From contig JAJRXE010000431.1 in NCBI GenBank assembly GCA_024276455.1, forward strand, positions 1-14,852: a DNA stretch of 14,852 nt, given 5' to 3'. The DNA is from Calditrichota bacterium. Its GTDB lineage: Bacteria > Calditrichota > Calditrichia > RBG-13-44-9. A model generated the notes under the pieces. It searched no databases, was not told the DNA's origin, and was given only the letters and a program-made list of their open reading frames with translations. Shown here piece by piece: positions 1 through 7,149 of the stretch (positions are counted from its first letter, which is position 1; each line of letters starts with the position of its first letter). Position numbers and translations under genes: made by a program.

Positions 1-2046
1 ATTCCAACCCTGGCCATTCCGGTATCGCTGGTGGCCGCCTTTATCGCCTTTCCTTTTCTGGGATTCTCCATTAATACGCTTTCCTTGCTGGGATTGGTGC
101 TGGCCATCGGCATTGTCGTGGACGATGCGATTGTGGTGGTCGAGGCAGTGACCGTTTACATCGAAAAGGGGCTTTCCCCGGCCAAAGCCACCATTCAGGC
201 CATGAAGGACGTCACTGCGCCGGTTATTGCCACCACGTTGGTGCTGGTGGCCGTGTTCGTTCCGGTAGTTTATATTAGCGGCATTACCGGACGTCTCTAC
301 CAGCAGTTTGCCATTACCATTGCCGTATCGGTGATGTTTTCATCTCTGAATGCCCTGACTCTGAGTCCGGCACTATGCACGCTTTTGCTGCGTAAATCTT
401 CGCCCCCGAAAGGCATCCTGGGAAAATTCTTTGGTAAATTTAATCAGGGAATGGAAAGCTCCACCGAGAAATATCTCGGCTTTACCAATATCATTGCCCG
501 GAAAGTCAAACGGGGGGTGATTTTTATCGGAATCATTTCCGTTTTGATTCTATTATTGGGGAAGATGGTACCCAGCGGTTTTGTTCCGGAAGAAGATCAG
601 GGTTATTTTATGATCAATATTCAGCTTCCCAGTGCGGCCTCCCTGCAACGCACCCTGGAAGTGGTGGAACAGGTAGAAAAGATTCTGGACCAATACCAAG
701 AAATTGAATATCATTCGGCCATTCCCGGTTACAGTTTACTCATCAGTAGTATGGCTTCTAACAATGCTTCGGTATTCGTTACTTTAAAAGAGTGGGATAA
801 GCGAGACCGTACCGTCAAAGAAATTATTAATGCTCTCAATCCCCAACTTCGCCGGGAGGTGAAGAAAGCCGTGGCAGTTGCTTTTGGACCACCCGCTATT
901 CAGGGACTGGGTACCGGATCCGGTTTTAGCATCATGATTCAGGACAAAGGGGGAAATACGGTGGAGTACCTGGCCAAAAATACTCGCCGTTTTATTGAAG
1001 CCGCCCAAAAACGTCCGGAAATTGGAACGGCATTTACCACTTTCCAGGCCGATGTCCCGCAGCGTTTCATCGATGTAAATACCGAAAAGGTGCTAAAATC
1101 CGGGGTGGCCTTAAACGATCTTTACACCACTTTGAGCGCTTTCCTGGGCGGTATGTATGTGAACGATTTTAACCGTTTCGGACGGCTCTACAAAGTGTAC
1201 ATGCAGGCAGATAATGAGTACCGTCAGAGTCCCGACGATTTGCAGAACTTTTTTGTCAAGAATCGGGACGGGAAAATGGTACCACTTTCTTCCCTGATTA
1301 AAGTCCGAAGTGTGGTTGGTCCGGAGTACACAACCCGTTTTAACCTCTTTCGGTCGGTGGAGGTCATGGGTTCTCCGGCGCCGGGATATTCTTCCAGTCA
1401 GGCCATGCAGGCGTTGCGCGAAGTGGCAGCGGAAGTATTGCCTGGCGACATGGGCTATGCCTGGAACGCCATGTCCTACCAGGAGGATCAGGCTTCGGGA
1501 ACAGCGGCCATTGTGTTTGCCTTTTCTCTCCTGTTTGTATTTCTGATACTGGCAGCTCAATACGAGAGCTGGTCACTACCGTTCGCCATTCTAATGGGGA
1601 CACCATTCGCCATTTTTGGGGCTTTTTTCTTTTTATTCTTGGCACGACTGTTCAGTCCATCCTACGAAAATAATATCTTTGCTCAGATTTCGTTGGTGAT
1701 GCTCATCGCCATGGCGGCGAAAAATGCCATTTTGATTGTGGAATTCGCTAAAATGAAATTTGATGAGGGGCACAACCTGTACGATTCTGCCCTGGAAGCA
1801 GCCAAATTGCGTTTCCGTCCTATTTTAATGACCGCGTTCTCTTTCATCCTGGGAATTATGCCGCTGCTGGTGGCGTCTGGTGCCGGGGCGGAAGCCCGCA
1901 AAGTGATGGGAATGACCCTTTTTGGTGGCATGTTGTTGGCCACTGCTATCGGTGTATTTATGTATCCCATGTTGTTTATTTTTATTGGGAAATTTGCCAA
2001 ATACGAGCAAAAACGGGAGAGGTTAAATGCCTCCGGAGAAACGTAA
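1..2046 (+). CDS. RND (HAE-1/AcrB family) multidrug efflux transporter, 5' end missing
   Basis: Inner-membrane proton/drug antiporter of a tripartite efflux pump. The reading frame is open from base 1, so the N-terminal part lies outside the window; 681 residues are visible. Known family features are clear. The TM4 proton-relay pair lies in VVDDAIVVVE (Asp41-Asp42 of the visible part), at the spacing of AcrB Asp407-Asp408. The TM10 lysine is in MAAKNAILIVEFAK (Lys574), the AcrB Lys940 equivalent. Between them are porter/docking-domain motifs such as GGMYVNDFNRFGRLYKVY and MSYQEDQASG. By spacing, the first visible residue matches about AcrB residue 367. The C-terminus ends shortly after the last membrane helix. 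The outer-membrane channel gene follows after 95 bp, and a membrane-fusion protein gene is expected upstream. Substrate cannot be told from the sequence. A GTG at 31 is an internal Val codon, not a start. Confidence 0.95.
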   Translation: MPTLAIPVSLVAAFIAFPFLGFSINTLSLLGLVLAIGIVVDDAIVVVEAVTVYIEKGLSPAKATIQAMKDVTAPVIATTLVLVAVFVPVVYISGITGRLYQQFAITIAVSVMFSSLNALTLSPALCTLLLRKSSPPKGILGKFFGKFNQGMESSTEKYLGFTNIIARKVKRGVIFIGIISVLILLLGKMVPSGFVPEEDQGYFMINIQLPSAASLQRTLEVVEQVEKILDQYQEIEYHSAIPGYSLLISSMASNNASVFVTLKEWDKRDRTVKEIINALNPQLRREVKKAVAVAFGPPAIQGLGTGSGFSIMIQDKGGNTVEYLAKNTRRFIEAAQKRPEIGTAFTTFQADVPQRFIDVNTEKVLKSGVALNDLYTTLSAFLGGMYVNDFNRFGRLYKVYMQADNEYRQSPDDLQNFFVKNRDGKMVPLSSLIKVRSVVGPEYTTRFNLFRSVEVMGSPAPGYSSSQAMQALREVAAEVLPGDMGYAWNAMSYQEDQASGTAAIVFAFSLLFVFLILAAQYESWSLPFAILMGTPFAIFGAFFFLFLARLFSPSYENNIFAQISLVMLIAMAAKNAILIVEFAKMKFDEGHNLYDSALEAAKLRFRPILMTAFSFILGIMPLLVASGAGAEARKVMGMTLFGGMLLATAIGVFMYPMLFIFIGKFAKYEQKRERLNASGET

Positions 2047-2141
2047 ACAGAATTCCCCTATTTAAAAAAGGCGTTTCCTTAAAATTATGATGGTAGCCAT
2101 TAAATCGTTTAATAAGTGTGAATAAAAAGAAATAGAGTACA

Positions 2142-3575
2142 ATGAAAAGAAAATTCGTGCTGATTTTTTGGGTTCTTTTAATTTTGTTTTCCGGTTGTTC
2201 CTTTGCCCCGAAGTTCCAACAACCGGATGTGAAACCACCGAAAACTTTTCGTTTTGACAGTCTGAAGGTCGATACGGTGGCCACCTTGAAATGGTGGAAA
2301 CTGTTCAAAGATCCTCGCTTGAAACAACTGATTGAAATTGGTTTGGAAAATAATAAAGATGTTCGGATGGCGGCAGCCCGGGTGGAGCAGGCGCGCGCCG
2401 CCCATGGTTTTAACAAAGCGGACCTGTTTCCGGCGCTGCACCTGATGGCTGGCGCATCGCGGGGTGATTTTACTTTTATGAAAATGTCGGAGATTTCCAA
2501 CAATTTTTACCTTACACCCCGTTTGTCCTGGGAATTGGATTTCTGGAGCAAATACCACAACCTGAGCAAGGCCGCCAAACTAGAATATCTGGCTTCCGAA
2601 TTTGGCATGCGGTCGGTTCAGGTTACTCTGATTGCCGAGATTGCCCGCACCTATTATTTGCTCCTGGATTACCGGGAACGCCTGAATATTGCGCGTAAAA
2701 CTCTGAGATTGCGGGGGGAGGCTTTACAGATTATCCAGGAACGTTTTAACAAAGGGATCATCCCCGAAATCGACCTCAATCAGGCGCAAATTCAAAAAGC
2801 CATTGCCCAGGCGGCAGTACCTTTTTACGAACGGCTGGCTCGGAAAACAGAGAACGCCTTGAGTATTTTGTTGGGACGGAGTCCGGGCGAAATTACCGCC
2901 GCATCTCGCTTGCAGGAATTGGAATTGCCTCCCGAAATTCCACCCGGCTTGCCTTCCACTCTCCTACAAAGACGACCTGACATCGTTGAGCAAGAACAAC
3001 TGGTCCGGGCTCAACTGGCCCGCGTTGGGGTGGCGCAGGCCATGCGTTTGCCCTCCATTAGTTTAACCGGGGTGTTTGGTCTTGCCAGCAATGAACTGTC
3101 CAGCCTATTAAACGCCGATGCTCAGACCTGGAGCATCGGTGGGAGCTTGCTGGGGCCCATTTTCCAGTTTGGGAAAAATTTGCGAAGGGTCGATATTGAA
3201 AAAGCCCGAGTCGAAGAAGCCGTTCGCCAATACGAGAAAACCATTTTACAGGCTTTTCGCGAAGTAGAGGATGCCCTGGTCGATATTCAAACTTTAAAAG
3301 ACGAATTGAAGGCCCGAGAAGAGCATTTCCGGGCCGCCAAAAATGCCGAGCGTTTGTCCCGCGAACGCTACGACAAAGGGGTCACCAGCTTTCTGGAGGT
3401 GATTGAAACCCAGCGTTCCGCCTTCGATGCCGAACTGGCATTGTCTCAGGTGCGGCAACAGTTGTTCAATGCCTATGTCGGTCTTTACAAAGCCCTGGGT
3501 GGGGGATGGATTTCTGAAGCGGAAGAACAGGCGGTCCAACAAAAGATGCAAAAAAACAAAAGTAACTCAGGTTAA
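2142..3575 (+). CDS. Outer-membrane efflux lipoprotein (OprM/NodT/TolC family)
   Basis: Outer-membrane channel of the tripartite RND pump encoded just upstream. The 477-residue length matches OprM-type proteins. It starts with MKRK, a hydrophobic stretch and a lipobox LFSGC, giving a lipidated Cys19 with Ser at +2; in the E. coli Lol scheme that residue allows outer-membrane sorting. Two outer-membrane efflux repeats follow, roughly residues 60-250 and 270-455. They show typical family phrases such as VRMAAARVEQARAAHG, LLQRRPDIVEQEQLVRAQLA and ERYDKGVTSFLEVIETQR. The heptad-rich helices fit the periplasmic tunnel. The start ATG has no strong Shine-Dalgarno, so translation may depend partly on coupling to the upstream gene. 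The end is Lys/Asn/Ser-rich and carries no extra domain. Confidence 0.95.
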   Translation: MKRKFVLIFWVLLILFSGCSFAPKFQQPDVKPPKTFRFDSLKVDTVATLKWWKLFKDPRLKQLIEIGLENNKDVRMAAARVEQARAAHGFNKADLFPALHLMAGASRGDFTFMKMSEISNNFYLTPRLSWELDFWSKYHNLSKAAKLEYLASEFGMRSVQVTLIAEIARTYYLLLDYRERLNIARKTLRLRGEALQIIQERFNKGIIPEIDLNQAQIQKAIAQAAVPFYERLARKTENALSILLGRSPGEITAASRLQELELPPEIPPGLPSTLLQRRPDIVEQEQLVRAQLARVGVAQAMRLPSISLTGVFGLASNELSSLLNADAQTWSIGGSLLGPIFQFGKNLRRVDIEKARVEEAVRQYEKTILQAFREVEDALVDIQTLKDELKAREEHFRAAKNAERLSRERYDKGVTSFLEVIETQRSAFDAELALSQVRQQLFNAYVGLYKALGGGWISEAEEQAVQQKMQKNKSNSG

Positions 3576-4043
3576 GAAAGAGCTTTAAAAACCTCCTTTT
3601 ACCGCGCAGAGGCCAAGTTGCTCAGGAGAAAAGAAAAGCCATTCTTCCTGAAAATGGAACGTTTTTGACCCCTGACCGTATATGTTTACCCATTTTGAAG
3701 GTGAGTGAGCATTCTCTTTTTTTCAATTCCTGGTGCTTTAACCAGGGGTTTTTCAAAGTCCGCTGTTTGTTGGTTACCAGTTTGAACCGTTTCGATTTAA
3801 AAGAGAAAATCCCATTCCGAAGAATATGTTTTCCGGTTTTTTTTGTGGTTACTGAACCGATGTGGATTCACCGTTTTTTCTTTCGTGACGACTACAGGAT
3901 AAGGCTCTCTTGAATAGCAGCCCTTCCACCTTGAAACCGGGCAGGTCATTCAGACCTTACCGGATTCGGACACCCCGTTTTACCCGGACCCAAAGATTAA
4001 CGATTGGGAAATAAGTTCAGGAACTGTTAGATAGCCAGGATTA
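3576..4043. other. Gene-free gap between the converging efflux and etf operons
   Basis: About 470 bases with no coding region I can support. An 82-codon open stretch (3665-3913, TTG start) is rich in Phe and Arg, lacks a ribosome site and resembles no family I know. The gap holds one likely terminator (3727-3753) near its left end. The rest (3754-4043) shows no RNA gene, repeat array or mobile-element end. It may be decayed sequence. Confidence 0.6.
3727..3753 (+). terminator. Likely rho-independent terminator of the efflux operon
   Basis: CCTGGT (3729-3734), a 6-nt loop, then ACCAGG (3741-3746). The stem can be lengthened by two T-G wobbles, and a run of five T follows (3749-3753). It sits about 150 bases after the stop of the outer-membrane factor gene and points the right way. 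The stem is short, so strength is moderate. Confidence 0.55.
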
Positions 4044-4080
4044 AAAAAGGACCGACGGCAACGGCAGGTCGGTCCTTTTT
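4044..4080 (-). terminator. Rho-independent terminator after etfA (possibly bidirectional)
   Basis: A perfect 13-bp inverted repeat, AAAAAGGACCGAC (4044-4056) and GTCGGTCCTTTTT (4068-4080), with an 11-nt loop. The minus-strand transcript ends in a U run 19 bases after the etfA stop. The plus-strand reading also ends in T5, so it could stop read-through from the efflux side too. Confidence 0.88.
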
Positions 4081-4099
4081 GGTTCAAAAGGACGAGCGC

Positions 4100-5071
4100 T
4101 TATTCACTCTTTAATTTCTTAATTTCCTCGGTTAGTTTTGGCAGCACTTCCATTACGTCGCCTACGATGCCGTAATCGGCCACTTTGAAAATGGGTGCCT
4201 CGGGGTCTTTGTTAATGGCCACGATGTATTTGGAAGAGGACATTCCGGCCAGATGCTGAATGGCACCGGAGATGCCGCAGGCGATGTAGAGAGAGGGAGA
4301 AACGGTCTTGCCGGTTTGCCCGACCTGTTCGGCGTGGTCGCGCCAGCCGGCGTCCACCGCAGCCCGGGATGCCCCGGTGGCGGCCCCCAACACCTCGGCC
4401 AGATTTTCAATCAGGTACCAGTTTTCCGGGCCTTTCATCCCTCGACCACCACTTACAATAATATCTGCCTCGGTCACGTCCAATTTTCCTCCGGCTTCTG
4501 CCAGAATCTCTTCCACGACTGCCTTCGGGGCCGGGAGTTCCACCTGAAGTGTGCTGACTTCCGGAGAACTGGGAGATTCTTTAACTGGAAAAACATTGGG
4601 GCGCAAGGTGGCCAGGTGGTAGGCGGAGCTTAAACTCACTTCGGTGTGGAGCTTGCCGGCCAGCATGGGACGCAGGTAAGTAACCTTGCCGTCGTTCACC
4701 TGGTAACCGATAATATCCTGTACCAGCGGACTGTTTAACAAAAACGCCGTACGGGGGAGTACATCTTTCCCCAGGGCGGTGGCTCCCATTAAAATGTGGG
4801 TAGCACCTACCTGCTCAGCCACCTGGGCAATTGCGCTGGCCATGACGTCCGGGCTAAATTTCTCCAGACCGCCATCTTCGATTAGAAACACTTTTTCCAC
4901 CCCGTATTTTCCTGCTTCCGGAGCCAGGTCTTTCACGGCGGACCCGATTAACAGAGCCGAAGCGGTTCCACCCAGTTGGTTTGCCAGATCGACTCCGGCG
5001 GAGGTGGCTTCGAAGGAAACCTTCTTTATCTTTTGGTCGCGGATTTCGTAAACAATTAAAATGTGAGACAT
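4100..5071 (-). CDS. etfA: Electron transfer flavoprotein, alpha subunit (FAD-binding)
   Basis: Alpha subunit of the soluble EtfAB heterodimer, which carries electrons from flavin dehydrogenases such as acyl-CoA dehydrogenases to the quinone pool via ETF:quinone oxidoreductase. It is 323 residues long, normal for the family. The N-terminal nucleotide-binding-like domain spans about 1-190. The C-terminal FAD domain shows SGGRG (207-211), SRAAVDAGW (235-243), QVGQTG (249-254), LYIACGISGAIQHLAGM (261-277, the EtfA signature) and NKDPEAPIF...ADYGIVGD (287-305). I chose the ATG at 5071 because GGAG lies 8 nt upstream; an ATG 30 bases earlier lacks such a site and adds residues outside the family core. 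It follows etfB by 34 bp in one operon, and a strong terminator lies just after it. Confidence 0.96.
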   Translation of the reverse strand: MSHILIVYEIRDQKIKKVSFEATSAGVDLANQLGGTASALLIGSAVKDLAPEAGKYGVEKVFLIEDGGLEKFSPDVMASAIAQVAEQVGATHILMGATALGKDVLPRTAFLLNSPLVQDIIGYQVNDGKVTYLRPMLAGKLHTEVSLSSAYHLATLRPNVFPVKESPSSPEVSTLQVELPAPKAVVEEILAEAGGKLDVTEADIIVSGGRGMKGPENWYLIENLAEVLGAATGASRAAVDAGWRDHAEQVGQTGKTVSPSLYIACGISGAIQHLAGMSSSKYIVAINKDPEAPIFKVADYGIVGDVMEVLPKLTEEIKKLKSE

Positions 5072-5105
5072 GGGTACGTTCTCCTGTTTATCGTATTTCA
5101 AACGG

Positions 5106-5855
5106 TTAAATCACTTTGGCTTCTTCGTGTAACAAACGAACCAGTTCGGGCACGGCGTCGGCGCCTTTGCCCACTATTTTGCCGGGTTGCTTTTCGGGCG
5201 GGAATTTAACTTTTTCAATTTCCAGCTGTCCGCTGGCCAATTCTACTTGAACGGTTTCAATGGGGATTTTTTTGGCTTTCATGATGCCTTTCAGGGAACG
5301 GTAGCGTGGTTCGTTCAAACCTTTCTGGGCGCTGATAACGGCTGGCATGCTCAGGCTTAATTTTTCTTTCCCACCTTCAATTTCCCGTTCCACCGTCAAT
5401 TTTTCCCCTTCAATGTCCAGTTTAACCACCACGGTGGCGCAGGGTAAATCCAGGGCGGTCGCAACCATCTGCGGTACCTGGGCGTAGTCATCGTCGATGG
5501 CTTGTTTTCCGAAAAAGATCAGATCGTAATTGCCCTGTTTCAGCACCTCGGCCAGGGCTTTGGCTGTAACCAGCGGGTCGGCGGGATTTTCTTCCGCCTC
5601 GATGCGGATGGCTTTCTGGGCGCCCATGGCCAGGGCCGCGCGAATGGTCGGTTCCACGGCGGCCGGACCCAGAGAAATGACCGTAACTTCGCCACCGTTT
5701 TTCTCCACCAGTTGCAACGCCTCTTCCACGGCGAATTCATCGTAAGGATTCAAAATCCATTTGACCCCTTCTTCGGACATCTTTTTGCCCGAGGGATCAA
5801 TCTTGGGGCGAGTTTCCGTATCGGGAACCTGTTTAACACATACGGCAATATTCAC
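5106..5855 (-). CDS. etfB: Electron transfer flavoprotein, beta subunit
   Basis: Beta subunit of EtfAB, 249 residues, typical length. Visible motifs are CVKQVPDTETR near the N-terminus, NPYDEFAVEEAL (36-47), LAMGAQKA (75-82), GKQAIDDDYAQVPQMVA (116-132) and NEPRYRSLKGIMKAKK (181-196, the EtfB signature). The GKQAIDDD form looks like canonical AMP-binding EtfB rather than the DGDTAQVGP form of electron-bifurcating ETFs; that distinction is inference from family knowledge. The start is GTG at 5855, with a very strong ribosome site AAAGGAGGAG (5861-5870). No dehydrogenase or ETF:quinone oxidoreductase gene is adjacent, so the electron donor and acceptor are encoded elsewhere. Confidence 0.96.
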   Translation of the reverse strand: MNIAVCVKQVPDTETRPKIDPSGKKMSEEGVKWILNPYDEFAVEEALQLVEKNGGEVTVISLGPAAVEPTIRAALAMGAQKAIRIEAEENPADPLVTAKALAEVLKQGNYDLIFFGKQAIDDDYAQVPQMVATALDLPCATVVVKLDIEGEKLTVEREIEGGKEKLSLSMPAVISAQKGLNEPRYRSLKGIMKAKKIPIETVQVELASGQLEIEKVKFPPEKQPGKIVGKGADAVPELVRLLHEEAKVI

Positions 5856-5959
5856 GATATCTCCTCCTTTAATTCGGATTAAAAAGCTTGTTATTTTATT
5901 CTAATCGATTGTTTGTCCTAATAACTTGAAATATTTCTAATAATCCCTTCTTCAATATG

Positions 5960-5989
5960 AATATAAATAACATTTTGTTTTTAAAGCAA
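5960..5989 (-). promoter_or_regulatory. Candidate sigma70-like promoter of etfBA
   Basis: On the minus strand, TTGCTT (5984-5989) and TATATT (5960-5965) are 18 bp apart, about 105 bases upstream of the etfB start. The region is very AT-rich, so chance matches are easy. Confidence 0.35.
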
Positions 5990-6036
5990 ACAGGTTTTAG
6001 ATTCGTTTGCATTGGGGAAAAAAGTCTTCTAAATTA

Positions 6037-6076
6037 GGGCGGCAAGCGTCCCGCAAGGGCATTAAATTCAATTTAA
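6037..6076. promoter_or_regulatory. Repeat cluster upstream of the rplM promoter, possible protein-binding site
   Basis: A GC-rich island in an AT-rich spacer holds two GCAAG copies (6042-6046 and 6053-6057) exactly 11 bp apart, on the same face of the helix. Beside it is a near-perfect palindrome, TTAAATT-C-AATTTAA (6062-6076). Both lie just upstream of the rplM -35 box. A regulator site or UP-like element is possible, but no specific regulator is recognised. Confidence 0.3.
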
Positions 6077-6084
6077 AATTGGAC

Positions 6085-6113
6085 TTGACTGGACAATAAG
6101 AAAGCTATATATT
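6085..6113 (+). promoter_or_regulatory. Sigma70-like promoter for rplM-rpsI
   Basis: TTGACT (6085-6090), a 17-bp spacer and TATATT (6108-6113). Transcription would begin near 6120, only about 11 bases before the ribosome site AAGGAGG (6131-6137), giving a leader of about 26 nt. That is too short for a structured L13-type leader. Confidence 0.6.
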
Positions 6114-6145
6114 TGGCGGCTGTAAATTTTAAGGAGGATAATGCA

Positions 6146-6580
6146 TTGAGAACTGATTACTTATCGACTGCCGAAGTTGAAGCGCAGAAAAAATGGTATG
6201 TGATTGATGCTCAGGACTATGTGTTAGGTCGGTTAGCAACCAAAGTTGCCAGCATTTTACGTGGCAAACACAAACCCACGTTTGCTCCTCATCAGGATGT
6301 GGGCGATTACGTCATTGTCATCAATGCTGAGAAGATAAAGGTCACCGGACGAAAAGCGGAGCAAAAGGTCTATTTCCATCATTCCGGCTATCCCGGCGGC
6401 GCGAAATTTGTGCCCTACAAACGAATGATGGAAAAACATCCCGAGCGGATCATTGAGCATGCTGTTCGTTTAATGTTGCCCAAGAATGCTCTGGGACGGA
6501 GAATTTTCAAAAAATTGAAAGTCTATGCCGGTCCCGAGCATCCCCATGAAGCGCAGAAACCCGAACCGTTGAAGTTTTAA
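6146..6580 (+). CDS. rplM: 50S ribosomal protein L13
   Basis: Large-subunit protein that binds 23S rRNA early in assembly. It is 144 residues, close to the 142 of E. coli. Recognisable segments are WYVIDAQDYVLGRLATKVA, LRGKHKPTFAPHQDVGDYV, NAEKIKVTGRK, the histidine pair in VYFHHSGYPGG, LMLPKNALGRRIFKKLKVY and the ending AGPEHPHEAQKPEPL. The start is TTG at 6146, placed 8 nt after a perfect AAGGAGG (6131-6137). An earlier in-frame TTG at 6113 overlaps the -10 box and would precede the predicted transcript start, so it is rejected. The ATG just before 6146 is out of frame and stops at once. rpsI follows after 16 bp. Confidence 0.97.
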   Translation: MRTDYLSTAEVEAQKKWYVIDAQDYVLGRLATKVASILRGKHKPTFAPHQDVGDYVIVINAEKIKVTGRKAEQKVYFHHSGYPGGAKFVPYKRMMEKHPERIIEHAVRLMLPKNALGRRIFKKLKVYAGPEHPHEAQKPEPLKF

Positions 6581-6596
6581 TTAAGTGAGGAAGGCA

Positions 6597-6983
6597 ATGG
6601 AATATTACGACGCAATTGGTAGAAGAAAAAGTTCCTCTGCTCGGGTACGTCTGATTCCCGGGAGCGGAAAAATAACCGTTAACGGAAAGCCTTTGCTGGA
6701 TTATTTCAAGCGCGAGACGCTGAAAATGATGATTGAGCAGCCCTTCGAATTAACCAACACGCTGGGCAAATTCGACGTAATTGCAAATATTACCGGCGGT
6801 GGGTTGTCGGGGCAGGCTGGTGCGTTGCGCCTGGGTATTGCCCGGGCTTTGGTGAAATGGAATGAGGAATTGCGCCCGGAATTGCGAGCGGGTGGTTTCC
6901 TGACCCGGGATCCGCGAGAAGTGGAACGCAAAAAATACGGTCAACCCAAAGCGCGCAAGAGATTCCAATTCTCGAAGCGTTAA
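6597..6983 (+). CDS. rpsI: 30S ribosomal protein S9
   Basis: Small-subunit head protein whose C-terminal tail reaches the P-site tRNA. It is 128 residues, normal length. Seen: YYDAIGRRKSSSARVRL at the N-terminus, ITVNGKPLLDYF, ITGGGLSGQAGALRLGIARA and the hallmark basic ending KKYGQPKARKRFQFSKR. The start is ATG at 6597 with AGGAAGG just before it; the upstream in-frame GTG (6585) overlaps that ribosome site and is rejected. It is co-transcribed with rplM, as in most bacteria, and a terminator follows within 20 bases. Confidence 0.97.
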   Translation: MEYYDAIGRRKSSSARVRLIPGSGKITVNGKPLLDYFKRETLKMMIEQPFELTNTLGKFDVIANITGGGLSGQAGALRLGIARALVKWNEELRPELRAGGFLTRDPREVERKKYGQPKARKRFQFSKR

Positions 6984-6999
6984 TGTTTCGGAATTAAAT

Positions 7000-7031
7000 A
7001 ACCCTTCCCGGTTTGTTGCGGAAGGGTTTTT
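7000..7031 (+). terminator. Rho-independent terminator after rpsI
   Basis: AACCCTTCC (7000-7008), an 11-nt loop, then GGAAGGGTT (7020-7028) running into a T tract (7027-7031). It is 17 bases after the rpsI stop and separates rplM-rpsI from the rpsB operon. Confidence 0.88.
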
Positions 7032-7052
7032 CTTAATTAATACCATCACACA

Positions 7053-7129
7053 CACTACCGGATCTTTTGAGGGGTGTTCGGTCCAGAGGGCTGAATCCTC
7101 AAAGGGAAGAGGGTAGTGGAGGACTAACC
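7053..7129 (+). promoter_or_regulatory. Structured 5' leader of rpsB, candidate autoregulatory RNA element
   Basis: Three nested helices can be drawn by hand. The outer one pairs CACTACC (7053-7059) with GGTAGTG (7112-7118). The middle one pairs TCTTTTGAGG (7063-7072) with CCTCAAAGGG (7097-7106). The apical one pairs TTCGGTCC (7077-7084) with GGGCTGAA (7088-7095). The outer 3' arm can instead pair downstream: GGTAGT (7112-7117) with ACTAACC (7123-7129, one bulged A), exposing GGAGG in the loop. The rpsB ribosome site (7135-7141) lies outside both folds. S2 is known to repress its own rpsB-tsf mRNA in gammaproteobacteria through an unrelated-looking leader; regulation here is inference. No convincing promoter is visible between the rpsI terminator and this element. 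Confidence 0.55.
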
Positions 7130-7149
7130 AAAATAAAGGAGCTTTTCTT

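Noticed and set aside
1111..1560. 149-codon minus-strand open frame inside the RND gene
   Set aside because: It is antisense to a strongly conserved transporter frame and has no family features; a shadow of codon use.
3701..3719. GTGAGTGAGCATTCTC, similar to half of a TetR-type operator of efflux operons
   Set aside because: Only about 8 of 14 palindrome positions match, and it lies downstream of the pump genes rather than at their promoter.
3665..3913. 82-codon plus-strand open frame in the gap after the efflux operon
   Set aside because: TTG start without a ribosome site, unusual Phe/Arg-rich composition, contains a likely terminator, no recognisable family.
5072..5101. Ten-residue N-terminal extension of EtfA
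   Set aside because: GGAG is placed correctly for ATG 5071, and the extension reads through that ribosome site.
7053..7118. Possible tRNA-like fold before rpsB
   Set aside because: No T-loop consensus, no D arm and no cloverleaf; the bases form one long nested hairpin.
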